Below, one piece after another: positions 47,222 to 58,452 of a stretch of 64,000 bases of DNA. The notes beneath the pieces are model-generated. The model saw only the letters and a program-made list of their open reading frames with translations. It made no database searches and had not been told where the DNA came from. Position 1 is the first letter of the stretch, and the number at the start of each line of letters is the position of its first letter. Source of the stretch: Asterias rubens (taxonomy: Eukaryota; Echinodermata; Asteroidea; Forcipulatida; Asteriidae). Where the stretch lies: positions 2,480,001 through 2,544,000 of the forward strand of contig NC_047081.1 of assembly GCF_902459465.1 (NCBI RefSeq), read 5' to 3'. The position numbers were made by a program, and so were the translations under genes.

Positions 47222-47649
47222 CTACAAAACTGCAGGTTTGGAGTTAATATGTACTATTGTTTTCTCTCTTTGGCGATTGCTGTTCTTTTAAATTTGAATG
47301 TTCAATGACATTTTGAAAAAATCCTGACATCGGGGAAAAAATTCCTGAGAAAATCACATGTCTGTTAATATTGAATACAGTGAAAAGTTAAACAAATAAA
47401 ATAAAAACACCTAAGGGCGATTCCATGAAAAGGTGGAATTTTCTTAGAAAAATGAAATTGCTCCCAGAATTTAACTTTATCTTTATATCATTCCAAACAT
47501 GTCCAAAAGTGTCAGGGGATTTTTTGTTATTCTGTTCGGATATTGTTAACTGTGGTTTTATCAATTTGACCTATTTTTATAGTCAGTATCAATTTTCTTT
47601 AAAAAAGTATAAATGAGAGCAAGTATGGACAGTAATCTATGAAAGCGCA

Positions 47650-47957
47650 TTAGCAAATCTTGTTTTTTTTAAGTACATATTCAGCGGTTCTTGTTTTTTG
47701 GAAGTACATATTCAGCGATTCTTGTTTTTTGGAAGTACATATTTAGCGAATCTTGTTTTTTGGAAGTACATATTCAGCGATTCTTGTTTTTTGGAAGTAC
47801 ATATTTGGCGAGTCTTGTTTTTTTGATGTACATATTCAGCGAATCTTATTTTTTTTAAGTACATGTTCAGCGATTCTTGTTTTTTTGAAGTACATGTTCA
47901 GCGATTCTTGTTTTTTTTAAGTACATGTTCAGCGATTCTTGTTTTTTTTAAGTGTTA
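47650..47957 (+). repeat. 31-bp tandem array
   Basis: About nine to ten units of AAGTACATATTCAGCGATTC followed by TTGTTTTTTGG. The last unit (TTTTTTTTAAGTGTTATGTTTGGCGATG) runs into the open frame of the integrase-like gene, so its first few codons are repeat-derived. Confidence 0.93.
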
Positions 47958-48029
47958 TGTTTGGCGATGTGCATGAGGCCGCTGTTGGCCATATATTTTG
48001 GTCTGTAAAGGCAGTCATGCCAATAGCAG

Positions 48030-49231
48030 AGATCAGTAAACGGCATCTTAACCGGAAACTGCGAGCTCTTGGTCTCTTTCGGCGAAAAAATCATACCGAT
48101 ATTGTAGACGTCGCTACCTTTATTGAAGGAGAGTTGCAAACATCGGGGCAACTGCATGGTTATAGGTGGATGCACTTGCGATGCATTCAGAATAGTATCA
48201 GTATTGATAGAGAAACAGTGCGCCTTCTGTTGGGAATACTAGATCCAGAAGGCGTTCAACAGAGGGAAAGGAGACGGCTTCAGAGACGCAGATATCACAT
48301 AAGCGGTCCAAACTTCCTATGGCACTTGGACTCGTATGATAAACTGAAACCGTATGGAATTTGTATAAACGGCTGCATTGATGGTTTTTCCAGAAACGTG
48401 CTTTGGGTAGAAGCTTACATAACAAATAGTGATCCTAGTGTCATTGCTGGTTATTATATGAAAACGGTAAGGGCAAAAATGGGGTGTCCGAGAGTAATTC
48501 GGTCAGACTTTGGAACTGAAAATGGTACAGTTCGACAAATGCAACACTTCATGAGAACTAATTGCCAAGATGCGTTTGCAGGAGACAGGAATTTTCTTCA
48601 AGGTACCAGTCAAAGCAATCAGCGCATCGAATGTTGGTGGAGTATTTCGGAAACATTGCACTCAGTATTGGATGAACTTATTTGAAGAACTTAAAGATGA
48701 TGGTCATTTCAGTGGCGACTTTCTGGATACATCTTTAATACAGTTGTGCTTCATGAGTCTAATCCAGGTACTATAATGATGAGGCATTCCTAGTTTGACC
48801 AAGTCTCAGTAATTTGTAAAAATTTGTATGTGACATCACTTTCTGACTTTGTGAACAACAAATAATTAAACTACCTGAACAATTCATCTCCATTTCTAAT
48901 ACAGGATGATATTGACACTACCGTGAAGGAGTTGAACTCTCACAGAATAGCTTCATCAAGAAATCGGCATTGTCCATTCGGTCGACCTATGGTGATGTAC
49001 ACAGTGCCCCAACTGTATGGAACGCAAGATTATACTGTTCCTGTACAGCATGATGAAGTAGAAGTATGTGAAACTGAGTGTCAGTTTAAAAGTCGATTTC
49101 CATGTGACAAGGATGTGTTTAAACTGTGCACTCTTCTGATGAATGAAGCAGGCATTGATAAGCCAAGTAATGCTGAGCAAGGACTTCATCTATATCACTT
49201 CCTTAGAAGAACTCTACTGCAACAAATATAA
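48030..49231 (+). pseudogene. DDE integrase-core protein (transposon-derived), two exons, frameshifted
   Basis: The open frame (from 47939, probably really from an acceptor at 48028-48029) gives EISKRHLNRKLRALGLFRRK, SGQLHGYRWMHLRCIQ, then an rve-like integrase core with catalytic residues in WHLDSYDKLKP, VIRSDFGTENG and NQRIECWW. The acidic triad is D, 58 residues, D, 40 residues, E. Near 48641 the homology moves to another frame, so one base was gained or two lost. The new frame reads WMNLFEELKDDGHFSGDFLD to donor CAG|GTACTA (exon end 48767). After a 137-bp intron (48768-48904) it continues at 48905 with NSHRIASSRNRHCPFGRPMV to TAA at 49229-49231. Such integrase-core proteins are multicopy in fish and marine invertebrates. 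Codons on both sides of the break look intact, so the break is recent or a sequencing error. Confidence 0.85.
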
Positions 49232-50194
49232 CATTAATCATGCAGGCAAATGACATTTGAAGACTTTGGTTTGTTAAAATAGCCCATAATCTGTACTGTC
49301 ATGAAGACAAGGGACAGAACTATCAAGATTGAAATATTAATACTTTAAAATAGTGTTGCATGGCATCGATTTACTCTGTTAATTTTATTTTAAATTCATT
49401 GTTGTGTGATACCAGACAGGCAGCATAAAGCCAATATGGATATGTACTCATTCAGAGTTTTTGTCTTTACTTGGACCTAACAACACAGGGTGAGTGGGAT
49501 TTGTATAATGGAAATGACAGTCCTTGGTTAGAGTAGACATTCATATTAAAACCATTTATGCATTGATATTTTGTCTTGCTTTATTTGTCAATTTCCATTT
49601 TGAAAGCAATTCAATTTGATACTATACCTGCCTGTGCAGTGTTTGTTTTGAAGGTGTATTTCAAAGTAATGTTGATCATAAATTAAATAAAAAAATACAA
49701 ACACAATTCCGTAATTGAAATTTGCCTGATCACTGGTTCCATTTTTTGTAACGCATACCCCCACCCCGAGCACTTTTCCAAGTTAAAAGTAGGCCCCACA
49801 ATTTTATCCCTTCTAAAAAGAAGGAATATTTATAAAGAGACAATGCACAACTGACTTTTATCTTCAAAACTAGTAACAAGTTTAATACATTTAACTTAAA
49901 AATAAAAGTGTCTTGGCAAGAACAAGCCAAACAAACAAGTGTCCTTTTACCAATCACCAACGTTGAGGTCGTCACATCCAGTGTTTCTGATTTTAAACAA
50001 AGTACGATTCTAAGCGTTGGGAGTTGTTTTTCGTGGTTAATGATTGGGATTATTTTCGTGGTGAAGTAATGCAAGTAAGTGAAGAAAATGACTTCAGTGT
50101 TTTAGGGATGCCCCCTGCTTGAAGGAATTGGAAGTTGGCAAGTTCTAAAGATGACAAAACATTTTATTTTAGGAATCATATTATTAGGAAACTG

Positions 50195-50571
50195 ACGAAC
50201 CCGTGATAGTAAACAGTCGCATGCACTATAAATTTTGGTATTATGTAGAGCAACTAAAAAAATAAATACTGTTTTGCTCTTCAAATTTGATGTGCAACTG
50301 ATATTGGTTGATAAATTTGAGTAATTGTAACTCAACAATTGAAATAACATCAATAATGTAGCAAGACAATTGTAACGCGTGTTACCTTTAATGTTGTGAT
50401 ATGTAGAGCAAAACGTTAAGAAAAAGGTCTATTTATTTTTTTTTCTCTTTAAATATGATGCGTTACTGATATTGGTTGATATTTTTTGAGAATTTGTAAC
50501 TCAACAATTGAAATAACATAAACATGTAGCTTGGAAAAATTGTAATGCGTGTGACCGTAACGCGTGTTACC
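50195..50571 (+). repeat. ~185-bp tandem duplication ending in GTAACGCGTGTTACC
   Basis: Both units contain GTAGAGCAA, ATTTGATG(T/C)G, ACTGATATTGGTTGAT and GTAACTCAACAATTGAAATAA, and end with the 15-mer at 50372 and 50557. Confidence 0.85.
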
Positions 50572-50930
50572 GACTATTTTGCAATTTACTAAACAAGTTA
50601 CACTTGGATTATTGTAATTATTTTGGTATGATAAACCTTAGCATAGTACTTGATGACAATAGAAACAAATTTGTAGTAGACTGGTTAGTTTTAGGACAAA
50701 GTTGAAATTTTCAGTATTTTTTTGGTCTTTCCATTCAGCGTAACGCGTGTTACCGATTTTCGCAGAGCTCTCAGCTAAACCAGTTGATCTTTCACTTTTG
50801 TGTGAACATGGGGATCTAGCCTAGATATTCAGGTTTTAAAACACAAAAGATCAACACTTAAATCAAAGGAGTCTTGCAGCCAGAGAATGGAGAATGATGA
50901 AGGACCCTCAAAAGCGTAACGCGTGTTACC
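50372..50930. repeat. Four exact copies of a 15-bp near-palindrome at ~180-bp intervals
   Basis: GTAACGCGTGTTACC occurs exactly at 50372-50386, 50557-50571, 50740-50754 and 50916-50930, with a decayed copy at 50542-50556. Intervals are 185, 183 and 176 bp. The sequence between copies 2-3 and 3-4 shows no obvious similarity, so the motif is conserved beyond the tandem duplication of the first two units. Confidence 0.9.
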
Positions 50931-51297
50931 GCGGAATTGCCCCTAACAACTCCTTACAGAGAAGAACCTGTATGAGCATGGCACCAAGGCAAATTATGTC
51001 ACTTATAATTAAAAACTCAGACTTCTTACAGAGGAAGTGGGACATTAAAATATGAAACATATGGTCAGTTGAAATTTTTAACGTAATTTTTTAAGTAATT
51101 AAAGTGTGTGCTTTCTTCTGAAGAGGGAATACATTAAATTTGATAAACATGCCAAATTTTACTTTAACTCTTACAAGCAACATGTAATCAAAATAAACAT
51201 CCATTTGTATCCCTTTAACTGATTCATTTCCTTTGACTCCCTTCTTTTTCTCCCCCCATTTCTGTCCCCAGCTCCTCGCAGCCACACCATAATTTCT

Positions 51298-51346
51298 TTA
51301 TGGACCATTGTTTGGTTGGTATCCCTCAGCATCTTCATAATTGACT
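51298..51346 (-). CDS. Weak candidate terminal exon
   Basis: On the minus strand, acceptor TTTGTTTTTCAG precedes a frame VNYEDAEGYQPNNGP then TAA. The acceptor is good, but 15 residues without a known family cannot establish a gene. Unrecognised. Confidence 0.15.
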
Positions 51347-52225
51347 CTGAAAAACAAATTCAAATAAAGAATAAAAAATTTAATCATCTGATGAAATTCC
51401 ATGAACACTTGAAAACTCTAATCATATTCCGAAATGAAAAATATGAATTTGTAATAATTTAATCATAACTTCAGTCAAGTCTTTGTTACTACAATTTTGT
51501 GTCGGGGGTGGGTGTGGGGTGTTTAAACGAACAAGCAAAAACCCCAACACCCCAACAAACAACCACCCTAACAAACAAACAAACAACCCACACCCACCCG
51601 ACACTTAATAAAAAAATGAATAAATACGAAATTTTAAAAACAAACCAATACATTCGATAAAGAAAAACCATTGTAAAAGTACAATCCAGCTTATTGTCAA
51701 AAGGATAAACACAGCGTTGCCTACTTTTCAACTTTCACATGATAAACACACGAGTGTGCCAAGTATCCTGTGAAATTAGGTGAGAGTTTAACTGTGTCCA
51801 TGCATCCTGTTTGCAGCACGCTAGTCAAGAATGTAACCTTTAAAACTAATTCACTCACTAGTGACAGCAGTGCACAAGCCCAGTTGGCTAAAAGCCAGAT
51901 TGACTTCACCGTTTCCCTTCAAGCCCACCTTGCCTGCCCAGTTGTATTTCATAGAAACTTCATGGCTGAGCAAGGATCGCATCACCCTCCTAACCTGCCT
52001 CCTTTGTTTCGCTACCTCCAATTTATGAAAGAAATTTCACCTGTATATGTAAACCAAAAATAATTATAGTTCAAATGTAATTAGTACCCCATACTACCAG
52101 TATAGAAAAAATATAAGTGTAACAATTCTTCTTTCAGGAACCAGGAAATTTAGTTGTGGTAGTGAAATGAAAAGCATAATAAATCATTGGTTTTGTTTTT
52201 ATTCATTTTTATTTATTTCGTTCAG

Positions 52226-52297
52226 GAGCAGTACGAGTTGATATACGAAGCCTTACAGATGTACTTGGATGATGACGTCGTGTATGGAAGCGTGTAG
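52226..52297 (+). CDS. Last exon of a tyrosine phosphatase-like protein (partial)
   Basis: Acceptor TTATTTCGTTCAG is followed by EQYELIYEALQMYLDDDVVY and GSV, then TAG at 52295-52297. In receptor-type PTPs the catalytic domain ends with a helix of the form EQYxxIYxALxxYL directly after the QTE motif, and this exon fits that helix. The preceding exon (with the QRPAMVQT-type sequence) and the HCSAGxGRTG exon were not found between 41 kb and 52 kb by eye, so introns are long or the exon is a relic. The assignment rests on about 15 informative residues. Confidence 0.55.
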   Translation, partial: EQYELIYEALQMYLDDDVVYGSV

Positions 52298-52502
52298 AGC
52301 CCCCCATCAACAGGTTCCTTGTGGAAGCTGGCACCAAAACGATGCAGTCAGGAAATTATCAATACCGGTCTCCTTTCTAAGACTGTCAAATTTTAAAATA
52401 TAATTTTTTATTGCATTCATTTTATGCAGGTTGAGGGTGTTTTTATATATTGTGAAGTGATAATACTTTAACCGATTTTGTTTAATAACTGGATATGTAT
52501 TT

Positions 52503-52877
52503 CTAAAAGCCAATGGACACTTTCGGTAAACAGTATTGTCCCAAGGCCAACACTTCGTGTATCACAATTTATATGTAAAATAACAAACCTGTAAAAATTT
52601 AGGCTCAATCGGTCATCGGAGTCGGGAGAAAAATAACGGGGAAACCCACCTTGTTTCCGCACGTTTCGCCGTGTCATGAAATGTGTTTAAAATAAATCCG
52701 TAATTCTCGCTAACGAGAATTGATATTGTTTTAATGTTTTCTCAAAAAGTAAAGAATTCCATGGAATAATATTTCAAGAGAAGTTTTTCACCAGTACCTT
52801 CTTTAAACCCTGTAAATTATTTTTAAATCTGTGAACTTTTATTTTTTATTCTGTATCGAAAGTGTCAAATGGGTTTA
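52503..52877 (+). mobile_element. Family B foldback MITE, complete copy
   Basis: Termini TAAAAGCCAATGGACACTTT and TCGAAAGTGTCAAATGGGTT are imperfect inverted repeats. The length (about 375 bp) equals family A, and the right end abuts TTTAAG. The internal hairpin AATTCTCGCTAACGAGAATT is nearly perfect. It lies just after the PTP-like exon, in its 3' UTR if that gene is real. Confidence 0.88.
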
Positions 52878-53285
52878 AGTCGGGAAATTCATTTGACAGA
52901 AATGGCTCACTCTGTAGATGGCACAAAATTGACACACACTCTAATATCTTTGGAAGTGTTTGCAAGTTCATTTAAGAGAATTTGTACGGACTATGTTTTA
53001 GCCTATGTTACCCTTTACCTGAAATGTTTTTCAAAACGGGGAAATTTATTATTGTTTTGTGACCCTCAATTTACCATTTGCTTAGTGGTTTCAGCAGTGG
53101 GAATATGAACCTGTTTTTCATTTTAAAGTTCACAAGTTCGTAAAATGTTATGAATCTGTCAATGGTTGGTTGTATGATTTGGAGATGGGAATGAATGAAT
53201 ACGTGTAAAGTATGAGGCTGTGAATGGGCGTGACTGCGAACTCCAAGGTTAAGATCGAACTTCAAAGGAAGATTCAGAGCATTAA

Positions 53286-53661
53286 AGGCAGTGGACACTA
53301 TTGGTAATTACTCAAAATAATTATGAGCATAAAACCTTTCCTGGTGACGAGTAATGGGGAGAGGTTGATGGTATAAAACATTGTGAGAAACGGCTCCCTC
53401 TGAAGTGCCATAGTTTTCGAGAAAGAAGTAATTTTCCACGAATTTGATTTCGAGACCTCAAATTTAGAACTTGTGGTCTCGAAATCAATCATCTAAACTC
53501 ACACAACTTCGGGTGGCAATGGTGTTTTTTCTTTCAGTATTATCTCGCAACTTCGATGACCGATTGAGCTCAAATTTTCACAGGTTTGTTATTTTATGCA
53601 TGTTGAGATACGACAACTGTGAAGGCTAGTCTTTGACAATTACCAATAGTGTCAACTGCCT
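53286..53661 (+). mobile_element. Family A MITE, copy 9, complete
   Basis: TTAA (53282-53285) and TTAA (53662-53665) flank AGGCAGTGGACACTATTGG...CCAATAGTGTCAACTGCCT. Confidence 0.93.
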
Positions 53662-53689
53662 TTAAGATCTGTAGTTTATTGCTACAAAA

Positions 53690-54080
53690 CTTTCACCGTT
53701 TTAGTTACCGGGCTACATATCGTCTTGTCTTGCTCTCTACCAACCGCCATGCTCAAGCTTGCGGTCAGCTTCCGACAACACACGCCTAACCGAGCACTTA
53801 ACCATCAGAACACTCATCGTGCACACAACTGGACTGTATTGCTCCGCGAATGTGGAGCAACCTCCCACGCATCAGAAATTGTAACTCCACGCATCAGAAA
53901 TTGTAACTCCACGCATCAGAAATTGTAACTCTTTGACATTGTTCAAAAAAATCTCTCAAAACTCACTTGTATCAGATGTAATTTGTTGTATTAAATTATA
54001 GTTCCATTGGTTTTGCTCTTTCCAGTGCTTTGATCTTGATGTAAAGGCGCTTTATAAATATTAGATGTATGTATGTAAAT
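53690..54080 (+). mobile_element. CR1-like LINE 3' end
   Basis: One frame reads CIAPRMWSNLPRIRNCNS, the conserved APRLWNxLPxxIR motif near the RT C-terminus, and further on FDIVQKNLSKLTC, the usual FKxxLKTHL motif. Between them a 22-bp unit (CCACGCATCAGAAATTGTAACT) is present three times, breaking the frame spacing. The 3' end GTAAAGGCGCTTTATAAATA runs into ATGTATGTATGTAA. Confidence 0.75.
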
Positions 54081-54099
54081 GAGGCATGATGATAACACC

Positions 54100-55740
54100 T
54101 GCTCAATACACTAAACCAGCTAAACCTCACATTTTGCTGTTTTTTTTTTTTTTTGATAAACCAACGATGAGTTTGCAATTATATGATAGAGTTATTATAT
54201 TTGTTTTGTATGGTTACTTGGACTCGGATAGACAACTCAAAGATCAAAAGCTTTGATAAAATTTGCTGCTTTTGCACACCATACTTTCGATGTCTGACGT
54301 GCATACTAACGAGGTCAATATCAGGCACTCATAGCACGAATATATAGAGTTAAAAGTAACAACTGGTTGTACGTACATGCTAAGTCAGAATCCAACAATA
54401 GGTCAGCTAAATCATTTGAATCGTACTTTTAAAGCAATTTTTACTTTGTATTAAAGTGTACTATTTTAATCAAACCGTTTTATATTAAGGTTGCAAATAA
54501 AACTGCTAGTCTAACTGCATTTGCGAGCATCACATCGTACCAAGAAAGTAGGATATATTTCACAACTGTTGGTTGTAATAGCTCTTACTATTTAAGGAAT
54601 TGTTTAATAACAATAAATAATGTCGCGCATGTTTGGGCATGCTATATGTAATCATGCTTTGTACTTAAAATGTTCTCAATTGAGTCGTTTTAATTAGAAG
54701 GAAACTTAAAAAAATAGCCTTTTGATGGCTACTTTAGAACTAATTTTAATAAGTTAATTGAAACACTAATTTTAACGGGCTAAACATTCGAATTAAGCAA
54801 TTTTAAATACCTGAATCATAGTGTTTGTTATCATAAGTTTTTATAACAAGTCTATGTCTTATTGACTGAAAGCGTGGATTTTATTGAGCAGGAATTCAAA
54901 TGCAACCCAAAAGTACTGGTGTATAAATGATGGCGCTGTCCAATCCAGTGACACTTTATGACTATTGGCTTGAAAATTTGCAAACAAATTAAAATAAAAT
55001 TGTACCAGTTTTATGGGTTGGTTCCTTGTCAATTTATTACATCCGCCATGTTTGTTGTGACTGAGAGGTGTTGGTGGGTTGATATAATTATTCGGGGTGA
55101 CAGAAGGAGCCGTGAACTTTGACCCTGTTGGTTTGTTATTGGTTCATGTTACTGATTCATATACTAAAACACAGTATAAAGTAACGATTTAAGTACATGT
55201 TATACCTTCAGTATTTTAGCTACTCGGAAATTAAGTTATTATATTCTTGTAATTTGTCATTTTATGGAAATGGAACATAATGTAAAGCAGATTATGTAGG
55301 CCAATATACACTTTGTTTGTCATTGCATTATTTTTAGGAACGCCGCACAGCAGTGCATTTGCAAAGGGTTCCAACTTATAATGGCCCAATTTCATAAAAG
55401 TGCAGAAAATACTGCTGAGAAAATGAAGCAAATAATATGGAAGTTGGTCGCACCAGTTCTACCATTGTAAACTTTATGGAATAATAGCTGGTTCTGTTTT
55501 GCCAACCAATGTTTTGTGGGTGCTTTTCAAGTTTTGTGCTTACAGGCTGTACCTGTTTAGCACTTTTTGCATCGTTGTACTTGTATCAGCAACTGTCTTA
55601 ACTAATAAAGAAAAAAACATGTATTAAAATAAGTATTTTATTGTTTTGTATTTTTGTATTATGATAACATCAGCTCAACCCCCATGAACGCCGCTGTTGC
55701 CCCAGCAACAGGCCAAACGAAAAACCCATTATGAATGTTT
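54100..55740. other. Gene-free stretch
   Basis: AT-rich, no repeats with clear termini and no exon recognised. A T run lies at 54141-54154. Confidence 0.4.
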
Positions 55741-55743
55741 TGT

Positions 55744-55937
55744 TGTTGCCTTGGATTGGTCGAGTTGGTCGTTGAAAAGCGTTTGTAACATTTGTTATAG
55801 AATGCATTATGATTACAAAGATATTTTGAAAGTAGAATACAATGATCCACTATCACTCGAAACTGCGTGGTTTTTGCTCTTACCTCATCGACAAACACGG
55901 TTGGCCATTTAGGGGAGTCAAATTTTTGACTCCCACT
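55744..55937 (+). mobile_element. Family H MITE, left half only
   Basis: GTTGCCTTGGATTGGTCGAG through ACACGGTTGGCCATTTAGGG to TCAAATTTTTGACTCCCA, where the right arm should start. The right arm is absent. Confidence 0.8.
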
Positions 55938-56603
55938 TGTGAATTTGTTTTCTTTTCAAAGGTTAAACTCTTCAATCATCAGTATAGATTCAAAGAAAAC
56001 GATTGTAGAACTCTTACTTCCCGAGTTATGCATCATCGTGTGAATGATTATTGGTAACACTTTTGAGCAAAATGACTGCCATTTTGAAAATGAAAAGGCT
56101 ACAAAACTTGATACAAAACGTCAGCACCTAAACTTTAGACTTCTCACTTTCCATATGTTGGCTATTTGGACGGTTGTGATGATTGTTAACCCTGGTCTCT
56201 ATAACACAAAACAAACAGGCACGTCTGGTACCGAATAGTTACACATTGTACAGTATCATTTAATCTTTAAAATCTTACATTTGACAATTATTTCACATCA
56301 AAACACCAACAGAATAAGACAACAAATCTAAGAATATTGAAGATATTGATTTACGGTGAGGCACAATTAATCTCAGCAATTAAATCATATACAAACAATT
56401 GCTGCTTTCAAAGTGTTAACCAAGTGTTGTCATACTGCATGTACCATTTCCTAAAATCACGAGAAGTAGCTGCACCTATGGACTGCCTTAGGTCTACCCG
56501 ATTTTGCAAAGAGTTAGATTGATCTTAAATGTTTATCAATCTTAAAACTACTAATCAAACATGGTAATATTGACAACTCATCTTAAGATTAAAATCGAGC
56601 CTT

Positions 56604-57073
56604 GGGGTTGATTTCATAAAGAGTTCGGACTAGTATTATTTCGAGTTAGGAAGAGTTACTCTTCCCTAACTTAGGACTTCCCTTAAGTTTAAAACATCTT
56701 CTAGGACGTAGTCCTAAGTTAGGACTAGTCTTATCTCGAGATAGAACGAATTACTCTTCCTAACTTAGGACTTCCCTTAAGTTTAAAACATCTTCTAGGA
56801 CGTAGTCCTAAGTTAGGACTAGTCTTATCTCGAGATAGAACGAATTACTCTTCCCAACTTAGGACTTGCCTTAAGTTTGAAATATCTCCAAGGACATAGT
56901 CCTAAGTTAGGACTCTTATCTCGAGTTGGTACGAGTTACTCTTCCTAACTTAGGACTGGCCTGAAGTTTTGAATATCTGCTAGGACCATAGAGCTATATA
57001 TATTGATTTATAGCTCTATGGCTAGAACATACTACTAAGTAAGGACTGGTCCTGACTCTTGGTGAAATCGAGC
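56604..57073. mobile_element. Family I MITE, copy 3, internally amplified
   Basis: Ends GGGGTTGATTTCATAAAGAG and CTCTTGGTGAAATCGAGCC. The interior holds four units of about 94 bp carrying TCCTAAGTTAGGACTAGTC and ATCTCGAGATAGAACGA. A hairpin CCATAGAGCTATA...TATAGCTCTATGG (56980-57020) marks the right side. Confidence 0.85.
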
Positions 57074-57194
57074 CAATGAAACATTATGTTGAGCCCCTTC
57101 GAAAGTGTATTTTTAAGTCAACTTCATAGTTTGATTTTCATGCGATTTATCACAATCAGTTGCTGTAATGGTTCAGTAAATGCTCGGTGGGTGT

Positions 57195-57317
57195 TTAAGC
57201 TGTTGCGAGGGTGACTAGAACATTGCGGAAGTCCCCTCCGCATTCACTGACAATGGCTTCTTGCAGAGTCTTGCCGTACTTCAAGCCAAAAGCTGCCTTG
57301 ATCGCCCGGAGATCAGT
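57195..57317 (-). CDS. Annexin C-terminal exon (partial gene)
   Basis: Minus-strand acceptor TTTGTTTTGTAG is followed by 40 codons, TDLRAIKAAFGLKYGKTLQE then CGGDFRNVLVTLATA, and TAA (57197-57195). This matches the end of the fourth annexin repeat: the (D)LxxIKxxFxxxYGKTLxxxI helix pair followed by the GDFRxxLLxL helix. Annexins are Ca2+-dependent phospholipid-binding proteins of the cytosol and membrane surface. The usual DTSGDY is SECGGDF here. In vertebrates the last annexin exon has a similar size and content. No other annexin exon is evident in the 6.6 kb upstream in this window. Confidence 0.75.
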   Translation of the reverse strand, partial: TDLRAIKAAFGLKYGKTLQEAIVSECGGDFRNVLVTLATA

Positions 57318-57865
57318 CTACAAAACAAAGTCAAATCAAAAGCATGTAAATTGTGTTCAAGTTAAGTAAGATTTGAATTTTTGCATAGTTGAAAATATGA
57401 CTAAGAAGAGAGATTTTCGATAACACCATTTAAATCGAAACATTGAATAGTCGAAACCACCGGTTCTTCTCAGAACCTACACACTCAACGAGAGATATCA
57501 CATGATGTTACTGAAAACCTTTCTTAGTTGTGTTCAAGTTGATAATGTACAGCAATGATTTATCATCAAGTTCAGTATCAGAGCTTACTATGCTAAAAAA
57601 TCATTGCCTATAATCCAAATAAATCTGAGGACTCCATTGAAGAAATTATACCCGAATTTTGGACAAGAAATACAACAACATCGGTGTCCAGGGGAAACGT
57701 GTCCGCCGGCGATTCTGTCCCACATAGGAAATGAACGTGGGCTGAAAGAGGAAGATTCAAAAGAGGGCGCTATAGGGGGAACAGCATCTCCGCATGGGAC
57801 ACAGTCTCCTGCCACACCGGCACCAGCTGCAGTGCCTTGCGACACCGGAATAATCTTACTACTAG

Positions 57866-58016
57866 GGGTGCGTTCGTTTAGCGTCCCTGGGTAGACCCCG
57901 GTGTGTGGCGGGGTTTTTTCCCAGTAAACCGTGGGTAATTATCTGCACACGTTCGTCCTGGAAAAAAAAAGCGCCACAAACCGGGGTCGACCCGGGGAAG
58001 CTAAACGAACGCACCC
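57866..58016. mobile_element. Family D MITE, short copy 3
   Basis: GGGTGCGTTCGTTTAGCGTC and GAAGCTAAACGAACGCACCC are the ends, and the inner arms GGGTAGACCCCGG / CCGGGGTCGACCC also pair. The 150-bp interior is unlike the longer copies. It lies upstream of the annexin exon. Confidence 0.88.
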
Positions 58017-58318
58017 TATATTGCAAACATTGGGGTGTTAAAATTGACACCATTGGTGTTGTACCGTTGATAGCAACGAAAGAATCAAAATTTAGTCAGG
58101 CCTGTATGCTTCGTTTTTGAAAGGGCAAGGGTACAAAGGTATTTTCTTCTTAGTATCAGCACTCTCCAAATATTAAAGTTTCCGGGGACGGGCGGGCACA
58201 CCCAATGACCCGGGGGCTGGATTAACTCGCTACTTGCGGTGCCTCATTAAGCAGGCATTCTTGTGGATTAAAAACCCTCGGTGTGCACATTGTAATTCCG
58301 TTTATACGGTAAAATAAT

Positions 58319-58452
58319 CAAAAAAAAAAAATCCCTCATCTTCTGACTTTGTTTCAAAAAAAAAAAAACATAACAAAGGGTGGCCTTACTTAAATGTTTT
58401 TGTTTGAATGGTCAGAAATGCAACAACAAGCTATTGGGAGAGAGAAAAAAAA
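58319..58452 (+). repeat. Duplicated segment, copy 1 (pair with 61594-61735)
   Basis: ATCCCTCATCTTCTGACTTT, ACATAACAAAGGGTGGCCTT and GCAACAACAAGCTATTGGGA occur identically in both places, separated and flanked by A runs of differing length. Confidence 0.92.

Noticed and set aside
48030..49231. Endogenous retrovirus
   Set aside because: The integrase core stands alone: no reverse transcriptase, gag, env or LTRs nearby, and the protein is the cellular/transposon-type integrase-core family with its own intron.
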